Of a stretch of DNA of 64,000 nt, positions 1 to 9,234 are shown piece after piece. The notes beneath the pieces were generated by a model, which was not told where the DNA came from, did no database searches, and was given only the letters and a program-made list of their open reading frames with translations. Both the position numbers and the translations under genes were made by a program. The stretch spans positions 992,001-1,056,000 of the forward strand of contig LS483478.1 in NCBI GenBank assembly GCA_900478215.1. Direction: 5' to 3'. Numbering within the stretch: position 1 is the stretch's first letter; every line of letters starts with the position of its first letter. Source of the DNA: Salmonella enterica subsp. houtenae serovar Houten. Its GTDB lineage: Bacteria; Pseudomonadota; Gammaproteobacteria; Enterobacterales; Enterobacteriaceae.

Positions 1-69
1 CCAGCAGTAACACATGCTGGCCTGTCCGCTTTCCTGTTTTTAATCTGGATTTTTGAGCGGGTCGGCGTG

Positions 70-600
70 TTAGCGCAGCGCCTCAAGAACGGTGCCTTCC
101 TGCTCCATTTGATCAAGACGCGTCAGGAGTTTACGAGTGATGTGCTCAAGTTGATCTTTTTCGGCTGTGCTAAGTGATGACCAGAGTTGATGCAGACAAT
201 GATGCTGAGGAGGAAGCACTTCTTGCAAAAATGCCTGACCTTTCTCCGTTAATTGCAGATGCAAGCAACGGCGGTCGTTATCGCTCTCACGACGCTCAAT
301 CCAGCCTCGTTTTTCCAGTTCATCTGCAATGCGCGTCGCATTGGTGCGAGATGAACCCAGCGCGCAGCTTAATTCAGACGGCTGAATACTGTGGTTTTCC
401 TGAGACTCCAGCGTAATCAACGCCATAAACAACGTCTCGTTAATCCCTTGAGCCTTAAGCATTTTATTGCGGTTTTCCAGCAGTTTGCCCTGCATGTGCA
501 TACAAAGGCGGGTCAAAAGAATTTCCTGGTAAGGGAAGTCTTCGTGACGGCTGGCGCGAAATTTTAGCATTTGTTCAATGGGCGTAAACGAACTATCCAT
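70..600 (-). CDS. emrR: MarR-family repressor of the EmrAB multidrug efflux system
   Basis: Cytoplasmic winged-helix repressor of the MarR family, 176 aa, the usual EmrR (MprA) length. It represses emrRAB and is released by hydrophobic uncouplers and some antibiotics (family knowledge). The winged-helix region is visible around residues 75-120, with the recognition-helix stretch SSRTNATRIADELEKRGW followed by the basic wing ERRESDNDRR. The ATG at 600 gives the full family length. emrA should follow beyond base 1 and is not in the window; only a 69-bp intergenic remnant is present, which includes a weak 6-bp hairpin at 1-20. The upstream neighbour is a decayed ygaZ rather than the intact ygaZH pair of E. 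coli. Confidence 0.96.
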   Translation of the reverse strand: MDSSFTPIEQMLKFRASRHEDFPYQEILLTRLCMHMQGKLLENRNKMLKAQGINETLFMALITLESQENHSIQPSELSCALGSSRTNATRIADELEKRGWIERRESDNDRRCLHLQLTEKGQAFLQEVLPPQHHCLHQLWSSLSTAEKDQLEHITRKLLTRLDQMEQEGTVLEALR

Positions 601-677
601 TTGGGCATGACCTCATTAATTTCAGCCGATATAGTAACGACAGTGACAAATAAAGTAAATGTATTATTAAATCAAAA

Positions 678-971
678 TTATTCTTTCAGACTATAAAACA
701 GACAATGATACGCAGACTGAGGCGCCAGTGGGTACATTGGGCCAGTAAAGCGCCGCCTGTAGCGAATCCAGGAATGATGAGAAAAGCGTGGGCGCCTGCA
801 TGAAAAAGACACAAGAAAACGATAAGCGAGAGGGGCGAAAGCCTGTAAAATGGCCTTACAACCCAATGCAAAAGCCACCGGAATATCATGAATAGCTATC
901 GGTGAACGACCTTCAAATCCTTGAATGGGCGCCATTGGCCTGGGAGCAGATGGGAGGGCAGGGCTTTCCAT
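678..971 (-). pseudogene. ygaZ: Remnant of ygaZ (L-valine exporter large subunit)
   Basis: The start codon at 971 begins a peptide MESPALPSAPRP... with IPVAFALGCKA, matching the N-terminus of E. coli YgaZ as I recall it (MESP..., then IPVAFAFGLNA). About 45 codons in, similarity shifts to another reading frame, where LIVFLCLFHAGAHAFLI resembles the YgaZ segment FFSCIIYAGASQFVI. After about 100 codons the gene ends, whereas YgaZ is about 245 aa. The partner gene ygaH, expected between this and emrR, is absent. This is a frameshifted, truncated relic; valine export through YgaZH is presumably lost. The family call rests on remembered sequence and has not been aligned. Confidence 0.75.
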
Positions 972-1095
972 AAAATTATATTATTCTTCACCGATATAAA
1001 AATAACCATGATAAATGAATAGTATAACCTTAACAGACTGGGAAGCTCCTTAACACCCTAAGGAGCTTAAACAAAGGTAAACGCTCACTATCCGC

Positions 1096-2280
1096 TTAAT
1101 TTACGGCTTCCTGTCGGTGAAAACCTCGCCACCAGACCAGTAAATTAAGTAGGGCTACCATGACACCCGCCAGACAAACGCCGGCCCAGCCGGCATGTTG
1201 CCAGGCGGAGGCGGAAATCAGCGAACCCGCGGCGCCGCCGATAAAGTAGCTGGTCATATAGCCGGCGGTGAGCCGATTACGCGCATCCGGATGCAAACGA
1301 TAGATGACCGTTTGATTGGTGATATGTACGCCCTGAACCGTGAGATCCAGTACCAGAATACCAATAATGAGCGCCAGTACCGAGGTGTGTCCAAGCCAGA
1401 TAGCCAGCCAGGAGAGTAACAGCAGCAGTAAGCCGATCGTGGTGGTGAGGTGAGATTTACCTTTATCAGCAAATCCGCCAGCCGGACGCGCGCCCAACGC
1501 GCCGGCGGCCCCCGCCAGGCCAAACAGGCCTATCATCCCCTCAGAATAGCTAAACGGCGGCGCGGCGAGCAAAAAGGCCATTGACGTCCAGAGGATGCTG
1601 AAATTAGCAAAGGTCAGACAGCCCAGCAGCGCGCGGGTACGCAGCAGCTTATCGTGAATAAACAGGCTGAATACGGAACCCAACAGTTGCGGGTAGTTAA
1701 GATGGGTGTCGGATTTGAGCTTTGGCAACCCGCGCCACAATGCGACGGCCATCAGCGCCATCAGCGCCGACGCTACCCAAAATACGGTGCGCCAGCCGCC
1801 GAGGTTTGCCAGCAGTCCGGCGACCGTTCGCGCCAGCAGGATCCCCAGCAACAGGCCGCTCATAATGGTGCCGACCACTTTACCGCGGGTGTCGGGCGTC
1901 GCAAGCGTGGCGGCCAGCGGAACCAGAATCTGCGCCACCACGGAGAACAACCCGGTTAAGGCCGTTCCGAGGATCATCATGCTAAGCGACTGACTACTGG
2001 CGGTGATCAGCATTCCGCCAGCCGCCAGCAACGTCATGGAGACAATCAGCGTTCGGCGTTCAAACATGTCGCCGAGCGGCACCAGAAACAACAGGCCTGC
2101 GGCATAGCCCAACTGCGCGGCGGTAACGATAAACCCTGCGGAGCTGGCGGAAAGTGAAAAGTGATGCGCGATGGTATCAAGCAGCGGCTGGGCGTAGTAG
2201 TTGCTGGCGACTGCCAGACCCGTGGCCACAGACATTAAAACGATCAGCGCCGGGCTAAGCCCATGAGTGGGTTTCGTCAT
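1096..2280 (-). CDS. Major facilitator superfamily transporter (YgaY-type)
   Basis: A 394-aa inner-membrane protein with about 12 hydrophobic segments and MFS landmarks, including a loop 2-3 motif LGDMFERRTLIV near residue 70 and an acid-poor C-terminal half. It lies between proX and the ygaZ remnant, the position of E. coli ygaY, which is a pseudogene in K-12; here the frame is complete. The substrate cannot be read from the sequence. Drug/proton antiport of the AraJ/SotB type is plausible but unproven. The start at 2280 puts the first membrane segment about 15 residues in. It has its own short upstream region and is separated from proX by a REP-like hairpin. Confidence 0.85.
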   Translation of the reverse strand: MTKPTHGLSPALIVLMSVATGLAVASNYYAQPLLDTIAHHFSLSASSAGFIVTAAQLGYAAGLLFLVPLGDMFERRTLIVSMTLLAAGGMLITASSQSLSMMILGTALTGLFSVVAQILVPLAATLATPDTRGKVVGTIMSGLLLGILLARTVAGLLANLGGWRTVFWVASALMALMAVALWRGLPKLKSDTHLNYPQLLGSVFSLFIHDKLLRTRALLGCLTFANFSILWTSMAFLLAAPPFSYSEGMIGLFGLAGAAGALGARPAGGFADKGKSHLTTTIGLLLLLLSWLAIWLGHTSVLALIIGILVLDLTVQGVHITNQTVIYRLHPDARNRLTAGYMTSYFIGGAAGSLISASAWQHAGWAGVCLAGVMVALLNLLVWWRGFHRQEAVN

Positions 2281-2395
2281 TAGAGTAATCGTGATTCAGG
2301 TAATAATTTCTTGGGAAAACAATCATAGCGGATGTTTATGAATAAAGGGGAACGGTGACGTGATGAATCGTGCGCTTTGAGGAGAGATTGAGTCG

Positions 2396-2427
2396 GCCGG
2401 ATAATGGCGCAATGCACCTTATCCGGC
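2396..2427. repeat. REP-like inverted repeat between proX and the MFS gene
   Basis: The nine-base arms GCCGGATAA and TTATCCGGC flank a 14-base loop just past the proX stop codon. The sequence resembles the enterobacterial REP/PU family. It probably protects the proU transcript 3' end and could aid termination, but there is no long U tract. Confidence 0.6.
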
Positions 2428-2439
2428 ATAAAAACGATA

Positions 2440-3435
2440 TTATTTCTGTGCGGCCAGCGCTTCTTTCACCCAGCCGTCAAACTGCTGCTGGTGGGCATTG
2501 ATCCAGCCGTCCACGTGGCCCTGAACATCGGCTTCAGACGATTTACCCGCATGCATCATGGCGTTCTGCGCGTTGATATCCGCCAGAGGCAGCTTCATGA
2601 TGGCGAACAGTTTCGCCGCCGCCGGGTTTTTCTCCGCCCATGCCTTATTGGCGACAATATGCATGGTATTAACCGGGAACCCATAGTTCGCGCCGTTCGG
2701 CAGTGTAGTATCAATATTTTTCTGTTCGCCCGGCAGGGAGGAGAACGGCACCTGTAGCCAGACGACATCTTTACCCGGCTTCATGACGTCGCTCACCCAG
2801 TACGGCGTCCAGGTGTAATACAGCACCGGCTTGCCTTCTTTAAAACGGGTAATGGTATCAGCCATCATCGCCGCGTAGTTACCGTGGCTGACTTCAACGG
2901 TTTTTTCCAGATCAAACGCTTTATTCTGGTGATTGATCACGGCTTCGCAGCCCCAGCCCGGCGAGCAGCCCATCATGTCCGCTTTTCCGTCGCCATTGGT
3001 ATCGAAGATTTTGGCGATCTTCGGATCTTTTAGCTGAGCGATATTGGTGATGTTGTACTGCTCGGCGGTTTTTTTATCGATCAGATACCCCTGCGCAGCG
3101 CCGGAGACGAAGACGCCCTCGCGGTAAAACTTTCTGTCTCCGCCTGCCGCGGCATACATATCATCATGCAGCGGCTGCCAGTTCACGGCGGTAAACGTCG
3201 CATCGCCAGAGGCAATAGAGGTATAGGCGACGTTGTAATCGACTTCACTTGGTTTATTGACGGTATAGCCCAACTTTTCCAGCGCACGGCTGACCAGTAA
3301 CGTCTGGAAGGACTCTTCAGAAATAGTGCTTTGAATAGGTTGGACGGTAATGCCTTTGCCAGGCAGGTCGGCAGCGAAAGCGCTGGCGGTGACAAGGGTG
3401 GCAAACGCTGAGGCAAATATCACGGTATGTCGCAT
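2440..3435 (-). CDS. proX: Glycine betaine/proline-betaine periplasmic binding protein
   Basis: Substrate-binding subunit of the ProU osmoprotectant ABC importer, 331 aa. I chose the ATG at 3435 over an upstream in-frame codon at 3489 because it opens directly with a Sec signal peptide (MRHTVIFASAFATLVTASAFA, cleavage before ADLPGK) and has AAAGGAAC just upstream. The mature protein has the type II betaine-binding fold and the tryptophans that form the aromatic cage in this family (NWQPL, TWTPYW). It is the last gene of proVWX, about 70 bp past proW. It delivers glycine betaine to ProW/ProV during osmotic stress. A REP-like hairpin follows the stop. Confidence 0.97.
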   Translation of the reverse strand: MRHTVIFASAFATLVTASAFAADLPGKGITVQPIQSTISEESFQTLLVSRALEKLGYTVNKPSEVDYNVAYTSIASGDATFTAVNWQPLHDDMYAAAGGDRKFYREGVFVSGAAQGYLIDKKTAEQYNITNIAQLKDPKIAKIFDTNGDGKADMMGCSPGWGCEAVINHQNKAFDLEKTVEVSHGNYAAMMADTITRFKEGKPVLYYTWTPYWVSDVMKPGKDVVWLQVPFSSLPGEQKNIDTTLPNGANYGFPVNTMHIVANKAWAEKNPAAAKLFAIMKLPLADINAQNAMMHAGKSSEADVQGHVDGWINAHQQQFDGWVKEALAAQK

Positions 3436-3504
3436 CGTTGTTCCTTTAATGATGGTAGGGGGTTGTAAGCCCGGTAAGCACAGCGTCACCGGGCGACAGG
3501 AGAG

Positions 3505-4569
3505 TTACTTAACGAAAGGGCGGGTGATGAGCCCAACAGGACCGGTGGTATACCAGCGACGGTTACCGCGGCTACGCGAGTCGCGCCCGACGGCCTGCGT
3601 CAGACGGTCCAGAATGATGGCGAGGATCACAATGCCGACGCCGCCGACGGTTGCCAGCCCCATATCAAGACGACCAATGCCGCGTAGTACCATCTGGCCA
3701 AGTCCGCCGACCGCAATCATCGAGGCGATGACTACCATCGAGAGAGCCAGCATCAGCGTCTGATTAACGCCTGCCATAATGGTGGGCATCGCCAGCGGTA
3801 GTTGCACTTTGAACAACATTTGGCGCGGGCTGGCGCCGAATGAACGCGACGCTTCAATTAAGTCGGCAGGCACCTGATTAATGCCCAGGATCGTCAGGCG
3901 TACAATCGGCGGTAGAGCAAAAATAATCGTCACTACGACGCCCGGCACGTTACCGATGCCGAATAACATGACAATCGGCACCAGATAGACAAACGCGGGC
4001 GTGGTCTGCATCGCATCCAGCAGCGGACGCGCTATTTTGGCCGCGCGCGGGCTGCGCGCCAGCCAGATTCCCATCGGTAATCCGATCACGACGCAGAACA
4101 ACAGGGCGGTCAGCACCAGCGCCAGGGTAATCATCGCCTGCGACCAGGCGCCGATCGAGCCGATCGCGATCAGCGATATCAGCGCCGCGACGCCCATGCC
4201 CACGCCGGAAACCTGCCAGGCAATCAGCGCAAAGAGAATAATCGCCACAGGAGCGGGCATTCCCAGCAGCAGTTGCTGAAAACCGTTAAGGATGTAATCT
4301 ACCGGCACACGAATCCCCTGAAAAAGGGGACGGAAATGGGTGACGGCCCAGTCGATTCCCTCTGTGACCCAGCTATCCAGCGGGATCAGCGTTTTATGGA
4401 ACGGGTCCAGAAGAGAAAAGTGTTCAGGCGCTGGCGCGGGCGCGCTGTTCAACCAGTCGGTACTGCCGCCGTCCGTGGCTACGCCTGCCGGTGTTCCCCA
4501 GGCATCAGCCGTTTGCGCCGTAGTATCGGCCACCTGTGCGGTATCCCACGGATTCGTTTGATCAGCCAT
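3505..4569 (-). CDS. proW: ProU ABC importer permease
   Basis: Membrane permease of the glycine betaine importer, 354 aa, the normal length. A long hydrophilic N-terminal extension of about 65-100 residues (rich in T, D, P, A) precedes the membrane segments, as in ProW of E. coli. The permease EAA loop is visible as EASRSFGASPRQMLFKVQLPLA in the second half, the site that contacts the ProV ATPase. The start overlaps the last 8 bp of proV, so the two are translationally coupled. proX follows with a short gap. Confidence 0.97.
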   Translation of the reverse strand: MADQTNPWDTAQVADTTAQTADAWGTPAGVATDGGSTDWLNSAPAPAPEHFSLLDPFHKTLIPLDSWVTEGIDWAVTHFRPLFQGIRVPVDYILNGFQQLLLGMPAPVAIILFALIAWQVSGVGMGVAALISLIAIGSIGAWSQAMITLALVLTALLFCVVIGLPMGIWLARSPRAAKIARPLLDAMQTTPAFVYLVPIVMLFGIGNVPGVVVTIIFALPPIVRLTILGINQVPADLIEASRSFGASPRQMLFKVQLPLAMPTIMAGVNQTLMLALSMVVIASMIAVGGLGQMVLRGIGRLDMGLATVGGVGIVILAIILDRLTQAVGRDSRSRGNRRWYTTGPVGLITRPFVK

Positions 4570-5764
4570 TGTTACCCCCCTCGCGATCTAAAGCCTGTAG
4601 CAACATACGTTTTGAAATAATGCCAACATACTGGTGTTCTTCATCGACAACCGGCACCGCGCAGGGCGCCTGGCCGACGTGAGAGAGCAACTCGCTGAGT
4701 GGGGTTTGCGCATCAACGACTAAAGGGGCGTCGATAAGCGCCGCTTCAATCCCTTGCGCCTGGCTTAATGCTGATTTTAATGAGTCGATGGACACGACGC
4801 CCACGAATTTATTGCCACGTTCAATGACGTAACCATATTCACGGTCTTCATCCTGTAATAATTTCAGTGCCGAACGGGGACCAAAACCTGGCGTTTTACG
4901 AATTAATCCGACCGGACTGCGACGGGCAATATCTTTGGCGCTAAAGACCTGACTAATATCCACGCCACGGAAGAATGTGCGGACATAATCATTTGCCGGA
5001 TTATTCAGGATCTCATCCGGGGTACCAACCTGTACGACCTCGCCATTTTGCATAATGGCAATCCTGTCGCCAATACGCATAGCCTCATCAAGATCGTGGG
5101 AAATAAAGACAATGGTGCGCTGATGTTTCGCCTGTAATTTCACCAGTTCATCCTGCATTTCGGTACGAATTAATGGATCGAGGGCGGAAAATGCCTCATC
5201 CATTAATAAAATATCAGGGTTGATTGCAAGCGCGCGGGCAAGTCCAACGCGCTGACGCATCCCACCGGAAAGTTCATCCGGATAGGCATGAGCGTAATTC
5301 TCAAGCCCTACCTGGCGCAAGGCGTCCAGCGCTTTTTCGCGACGCTCTTGCGCCGCGATGCCCGCTAATTCCATACCGAATGCCGTATTATCCAGCACCG
5401 TCATATGCGGCATGAGCGCAAATGACTGGAAGACCATCGCAATCTTTTTCCTGCGCACCTCGCGAAGCTCAGCGTCTGATATTTTTGCTATATCAACGCC
5501 GTCGATCAGTACCTGTCCGCGGGTGGGTTCAATCAGGCGATTGAGAAGGCGTACCATTGTGGATTTACCCGAGCCGGATAATCCCATGATGACAAATATC
5601 TCGCCTTCTTCAATGGCCAGACTGGCGTCTTTAACGCCAAGCGATAGCCCCGTTTTTTCCAGTATTTGCTCTTTCGATAGTCCCTTTTCAATATATTTGA
5701 AGGCGCGCTGCGGATGCTCTCCAAATATTTTATACAGATTCTTCACTTCTAATTTAATTGCCAT
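4562..5764 (-). CDS. proV: ProU ABC importer ATPase with C-terminal CBS domains
   Basis: ATPase of the ProU transporter, 400 aa. Walker A is GLSGSGKST at residues 61-69, followed by the signature LSGGMRQRVGLARAL and Walker B ILLMDEAFSALD. The C-terminal region from about residue 280 holds two CBS modules (SPVGLIRKTP..., then PLSELLSHV...AVPVVDE), which couple transport to ionic strength in this family. It is first in the operon, behind the osmotically induced proU promoter. In enterobacteria the 5' part of proV is also a downstream H-NS-binding silencer (established; not tested here). Its stop overlaps proW. Confidence 0.97.
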   Translation of the reverse strand: MAIKLEVKNLYKIFGEHPQRAFKYIEKGLSKEQILEKTGLSLGVKDASLAIEEGEIFVIMGLSGSGKSTMVRLLNRLIEPTRGQVLIDGVDIAKISDAELREVRRKKIAMVFQSFALMPHMTVLDNTAFGMELAGIAAQERREKALDALRQVGLENYAHAYPDELSGGMRQRVGLARALAINPDILLMDEAFSALDPLIRTEMQDELVKLQAKHQRTIVFISHDLDEAMRIGDRIAIMQNGEVVQVGTPDEILNNPANDYVRTFFRGVDISQVFSAKDIARRSPVGLIRKTPGFGPRSALKLLQDEDREYGYVIERGNKFVGVVSIDSLKSALSQAQGIEAALIDAPLVVDAQTPLSELLSHVGQAPCAVPVVDEEHQYVGIISKRMLLQALDREGGNNG

Positions 5765-5832
5765 GCAATAAAATGATTCCTGTTATTTACTTATGTCGAT
5801 ATGTTACCTGATAGAAATAGTTACCTTTTTCT

Positions 5833-5860
5833 ACCCTAACATACTCAGAATCTGAGACAA
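5833..5860 (-). promoter_or_regulatory. proU sigma-70 promoter (P2-type)
   Basis: On the minus strand TTGTCT (5855-5860) and TAGGGT (5833-5838) are separated by 16 bp, the arrangement I recall for the main osmotically controlled proU promoter of E. coli and Salmonella. It lies about 70 bp upstream of proV. The unusual GC-containing -10 element is characteristic of this promoter. Confidence 0.65.
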
Positions 5861-6080
5861 CCCTGAATTTGCTGCTGGCATGAATATTGCGATGTGCTAT
5901 TTGCTGTGATTTCCCATGATATAAGGGCTGAGCGCGAATGGGGGGAGGCGATATTTTTTTGTGACAACCATCGAAAAACCGCCTGAATTGGGGAGAATCC
6001 AGGCGAATAATCTCACTCGTATTGAGTGTAGGACATGTTGTAATATTTGCGCGATTTAACTCGATATTGCTTGAAATAAT

Positions 6081-6112
6081 GGCATGGGAAATGTAACGTT
6101 ATTTCCCATGCC
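6081..6112 (-). terminator. Perfect 12-bp hairpin after nrdF
   Basis: GGCATGGGAAAT and its exact complement ATTTCCCATGCC flank an 8-base loop, 8 bp past the nrdF stop codon. On the minus strand it is followed by ATTATTTC, so it is probably the transcription end or mRNA-stabilising hairpin of nrdHIEF. The rest of the 355-bp gap to proV holds the proU promoter and H-NS-type AT-rich DNA; I see no gene. Confidence 0.6.
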
Positions 6113-6119
6113 CATAAGG

Positions 6120-7079
6120 TTAAAAATTCCAGTCTTCGTCTTCGGTTTCGACGGCTTTTCCCATTACATAAGATGAACCTGAACCGGAAAAGAAATCGTG
6201 GTTTTCGTCGGCATTCGGCGAGAGCGCGGCAAGGATTGCGGGATTCACGTCCGCCATCTCCGGCGGAAATAACGCCTCATAACCCAGGTTCATTAAGGCT
6301 TTATTGGCGTTGTAGCACAAGAAGGCTTTGACGTCGTCAACCCAGCCGGTTTCCGCATATAAAGCTTCTGTGTAGCGGATTTCGTTGTCGTACAGTTCCA
6401 TTAGCAAATCCAGCGCGAAAAGCTTTAACTCTTCACGCTCGATTGCCGATAGTTTTTGTAGCGCTATCTGATACTTATAGCCAATATAATAACCGTGAAC
6501 CGCTTCATCGCGAATGATTAAACGAATCAGGTCGGCAGTGTTCGTGAGCTTACCGCGGCTGGAGAAATACATCGGCAGCCAGAAGCCGGAATAGAACAGA
6601 AAAGACTCCAGAAAGACGCTGGCAATCTTTTTCTTTAGCGGTTCATCGCTGACGTAATGCGCCAAAATAATCTGCGCCTTACGCTGTAGCGGCGGGTTTT
6701 CTTCGCTCCAGGCGTAGGCGGCATCAACTTCTTTCGTCTGGCACAGCGTGGAAAAAATAGAACTGTAAGAGCGGGCGTGTACCGCTTCCATAAAGCTGAT
6801 ATTCGACAGCACTGCCTCTTCATGCGGCGTGATGGCATCTGCCATTAACGAGGGCGCGCCTGCGATGTTCTGGATGGTATCGAGCAGCGTGAGACCAGTA
6901 AACACGCGAATGGTGAGCTGCTGTTCGGCGGCGCTCAGCGTCTGCCAGGCCGGAATATCATTCGATAACGGCACTTTTTCCGGCAGCCAGAAGTTACTGG
7001 TCAGACGGTTCCACACCTCCAGATCTTTGTCGTCCTGGATCTTGTTCCAGTTGATGGCGCTAATACGAGATAATTTCAT
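6120..7079 (-). CDS. nrdF: Class Ib ribonucleotide reductase, small (radical) subunit
   Basis: R2F subunit, 319 aa from the ATG at 7079 (MKLSRISAINWNK), the family length; an upstream in-frame extension into nrdE is rejected. It holds the dimetal (Mn/Fe)-tyrosyl radical that starts deoxynucleotide synthesis with NrdE. Ligand-bearing helices are visible (ISFMEAVHARSYSSIF and IIRDEAVHGYYIGYKYQ), as is the C-terminal tail ending DEDWNF that docks into NrdE. It is last of nrdHIEF and starts 10 bp past the nrdE stop. The system is used in iron-poor or oxidatively stressed cells. Confidence 0.97.
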   Translation of the reverse strand: MKLSRISAINWNKIQDDKDLEVWNRLTSNFWLPEKVPLSNDIPAWQTLSAAEQQLTIRVFTGLTLLDTIQNIAGAPSLMADAITPHEEAVLSNISFMEAVHARSYSSIFSTLCQTKEVDAAYAWSEENPPLQRKAQIILAHYVSDEPLKKKIASVFLESFLFYSGFWLPMYFSSRGKLTNTADLIRLIIRDEAVHGYYIGYKYQIALQKLSAIEREELKLFALDLLMELYDNEIRYTEALYAETGWVDDVKAFLCYNANKALMNLGYEALFPPEMADVNPAILAALSPNADENHDFFSGSGSSYVMGKAVETEDEDWNF

Positions 7080-7089
7080 ATTGCTTTCC

Positions 7090-9234
7090 TTATAGCGCGC
7101 AGGATACGCAGCCTTCAATTTCAGTACCTTCCAGCGCCAACTGGCGAAGCCGGATGTAATACAGTGACTTAATACCTTTTCGCCAGGCATAGATCTGCGC
7201 TTTGTTTATATCGCGGGTCGTGGCGGTATCGGGGAAAAACAGGGTGAGCGACAGCCCTTGATCGACGTGGCGCGTGGCCTCGGCATAGGTATCAATAATT
7301 TTTTCCGGACCGATATCGTAAGCATCCTGATACATGTCCAGGTTTTCATTGGTCATAAACGGCGCGGGGTAATACACACGCCCGGTTTTGCCCTCTTTGC
7401 GAATCTCAATTTTGGCCACAATCGGATGAATGCTGGAGGTCGCATGATTAATGTAAGAAATCGAACCGGTCGGCGGCACCGCTTGCAAATTTTGGTTATA
7501 GATGCCATAGCGCATCACATCGTCGCGCAGCTTTAGCCACATTTCTCGTGTGGGCAGCGTAATGCCGCTGCGAGCAAATAGCGCCCTGACTTTCGCCGTT
7601 TTCGGTTGCCAGTTGCCCTGTAAATACTGCGTAAAATAGTCGCCGCTGGCATAGCGCGACTGCGTAAATCCGGCGAAGGTTTTGCCGCGTTCGCGGGCCA
7701 GTTGCATTGAAGTATGCAAGGCATACCAGGTTATGGTGTAAAAATAGAAATTGGTGAAATCCAACGCCTCCGGCGAACCGTAGGCAATGCCTTCCCTCGC
7801 CAGATAGCCATGCAGATTCATCTGGCCCAGACCGATAGCATGAGAGGCGGCATTACCGGCGGCTATTGAGGGCACGCTGCGTATATGACTCATATCCGAC
7901 ACCGCCGTCAGGCCGCGAATAGCGGTTTCTACGGTACGGCCAATATCAGGCGAATCCATGACGTGAGCGATATTCAACGAGCCGAGATTGCAGGAGATGT
8001 CATGCCCAATGTGGGTATAGTCAAGGTTATCGTCGTAACGGGAGGCGCTATTGACCTGTAAAATTTCCGAACACAGGTTGCTCATATTAATGCGACCGGC
8101 AATCGGATTCGCGCGGTTTACCGTATCTTCAAACATGATGTAGGGATACCCGGATTCGAACTGAATCTCCGCCAGTGTTTGAAAAAAGTCACGGGCGTTA
8201 ATATAGGTTTTACGCACATGCGGATCGGCAATTAATTCATCGTACCGTTCGCTAATGGCGATATCGCCAAACGGTTTGCCGTAGCGTCGTTGTACGTCAT
8301 AGGGCGAAAAGAGCGCCATTTGCGCGTTTTCTTTCGCCAGCCGGAAGGTGATGTCCGGGATCACCACGCCGAGAGAGAGCGTTTTGATCCGGATTTTTTC
8401 GTCGGCGTTTTCCCGTTTGGTATCAAGAAAACGCAGAATATCCGGATGGTGAGCATGGAGATAAACCGCGCCGGCTCCCTGGCGCGCGCCAAGCTGGTTG
8501 GCATACGAAAACGCGTCTTCCAGCATTTTCATTACCGGGATCACGCCGGAAGATTGATTCTCAATACGTTTGATCGGCGCGCCCGCCTCGCGCAGATTGG
8601 AGAGTAAAAATGCGACGCCGCCGCCGCGTTTGGAGAGTTGCAGCGCCGAATTCACCGCCCGCCCGATCGACTCCATATTGTCTTCGATACGGAGCAGGAA
8701 GCAGGAGACCAGTTCCCCACGCTGCTGCTTACCGCAATTTAAAAAAGTCGGAGTGGCGGGCTGGAAGCGACCAGAAAGCATTTCATCGGTCAGTTGGGTT
8801 GCCAGCGTTTCGTCACCCTGCGCCAGCGTCAGCGCCACCATCGTCACCCGATCTGCAAAGTGTTCCAGATAACGTTTGCCGTCGAAGGTTTTCAGCGCGT
8901 AACTGGTATAGAACTTCCAGGCGCCAAGGAACGTCTGGAAGCGAAAGCCGCTGGCGTGAGCGTGGTCGAACAGGCTGAGGACGAAGGCGCGCTCGTAACG
9001 TGCGAGGACCGCGCCATCGTAATACCCTTCCCGAACCAGCGTGTCCAGACGTTCATGCTGGCTGGCAAACGTCACGGAATGCGGGCGGACGTGGGCGGCA
9101 AAGAAGGCGTCGACCGCTTGCTGGTCCTTGTCGAATTGAATATGGCCTGCTTTATCATAAAGATTCAGCATCGCGTTCAGGGCGTGGTAATCCATTGTTT
9201 CCTGCATTACGCACTCCGGGGATGTTGTTGCCAA
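7090..9234 (-). CDS. nrdE: Class Ib ribonucleotide reductase, large catalytic subunit
   Basis: R1E catalytic subunit, 714 aa, equal to E. coli NrdE. It reduces ribonucleoside diphosphates and lacks the ATP-cone activity domain of class Ia. Visible features include ATPTFLNCGKQQRGELVSCF (substrate cysteine region), NMSNLCSEI, the PPTGSISYINH loop, and the C-terminal redox pair in EGCVSCAL, which is reduced by NrdH. The start is a TTG at 9234. It is preferred to the ATG nine codons later because AAGGAG lies about 10 nt upstream of it and the family N-terminus MATT... begins there. The first 28 bp overlap nrdI in another frame. Confidence 0.96.
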   Translation of the reverse strand: MATTSPECVMQETMDYHALNAMLNLYDKAGHIQFDKDQQAVDAFFAAHVRPHSVTFASQHERLDTLVREGYYDGAVLARYERAFVLSLFDHAHASGFRFQTFLGAWKFYTSYALKTFDGKRYLEHFADRVTMVALTLAQGDETLATQLTDEMLSGRFQPATPTFLNCGKQQRGELVSCFLLRIEDNMESIGRAVNSALQLSKRGGGVAFLLSNLREAGAPIKRIENQSSGVIPVMKMLEDAFSYANQLGARQGAGAVYLHAHHPDILRFLDTKRENADEKIRIKTLSLGVVIPDITFRLAKENAQMALFSPYDVQRRYGKPFGDIAISERYDELIADPHVRKTYINARDFFQTLAEIQFESGYPYIMFEDTVNRANPIAGRINMSNLCSEILQVNSASRYDDNLDYTHIGHDISCNLGSLNIAHVMDSPDIGRTVETAIRGLTAVSDMSHIRSVPSIAAGNAASHAIGLGQMNLHGYLAREGIAYGSPEALDFTNFYFYTITWYALHTSMQLARERGKTFAGFTQSRYASGDYFTQYLQGNWQPKTAKVRALFARSGITLPTREMWLKLRDDVMRYGIYNQNLQAVPPTGSISYINHATSSIHPIVAKIEIRKEGKTGRVYYPAPFMTNENLDMYQDAYDIGPEKIIDTYAEATRHVDQGLSLTLFFPDTATTRDINKAQIYAWRKGIKSLYYIRLRQLALEGTEIEGCVSCAL

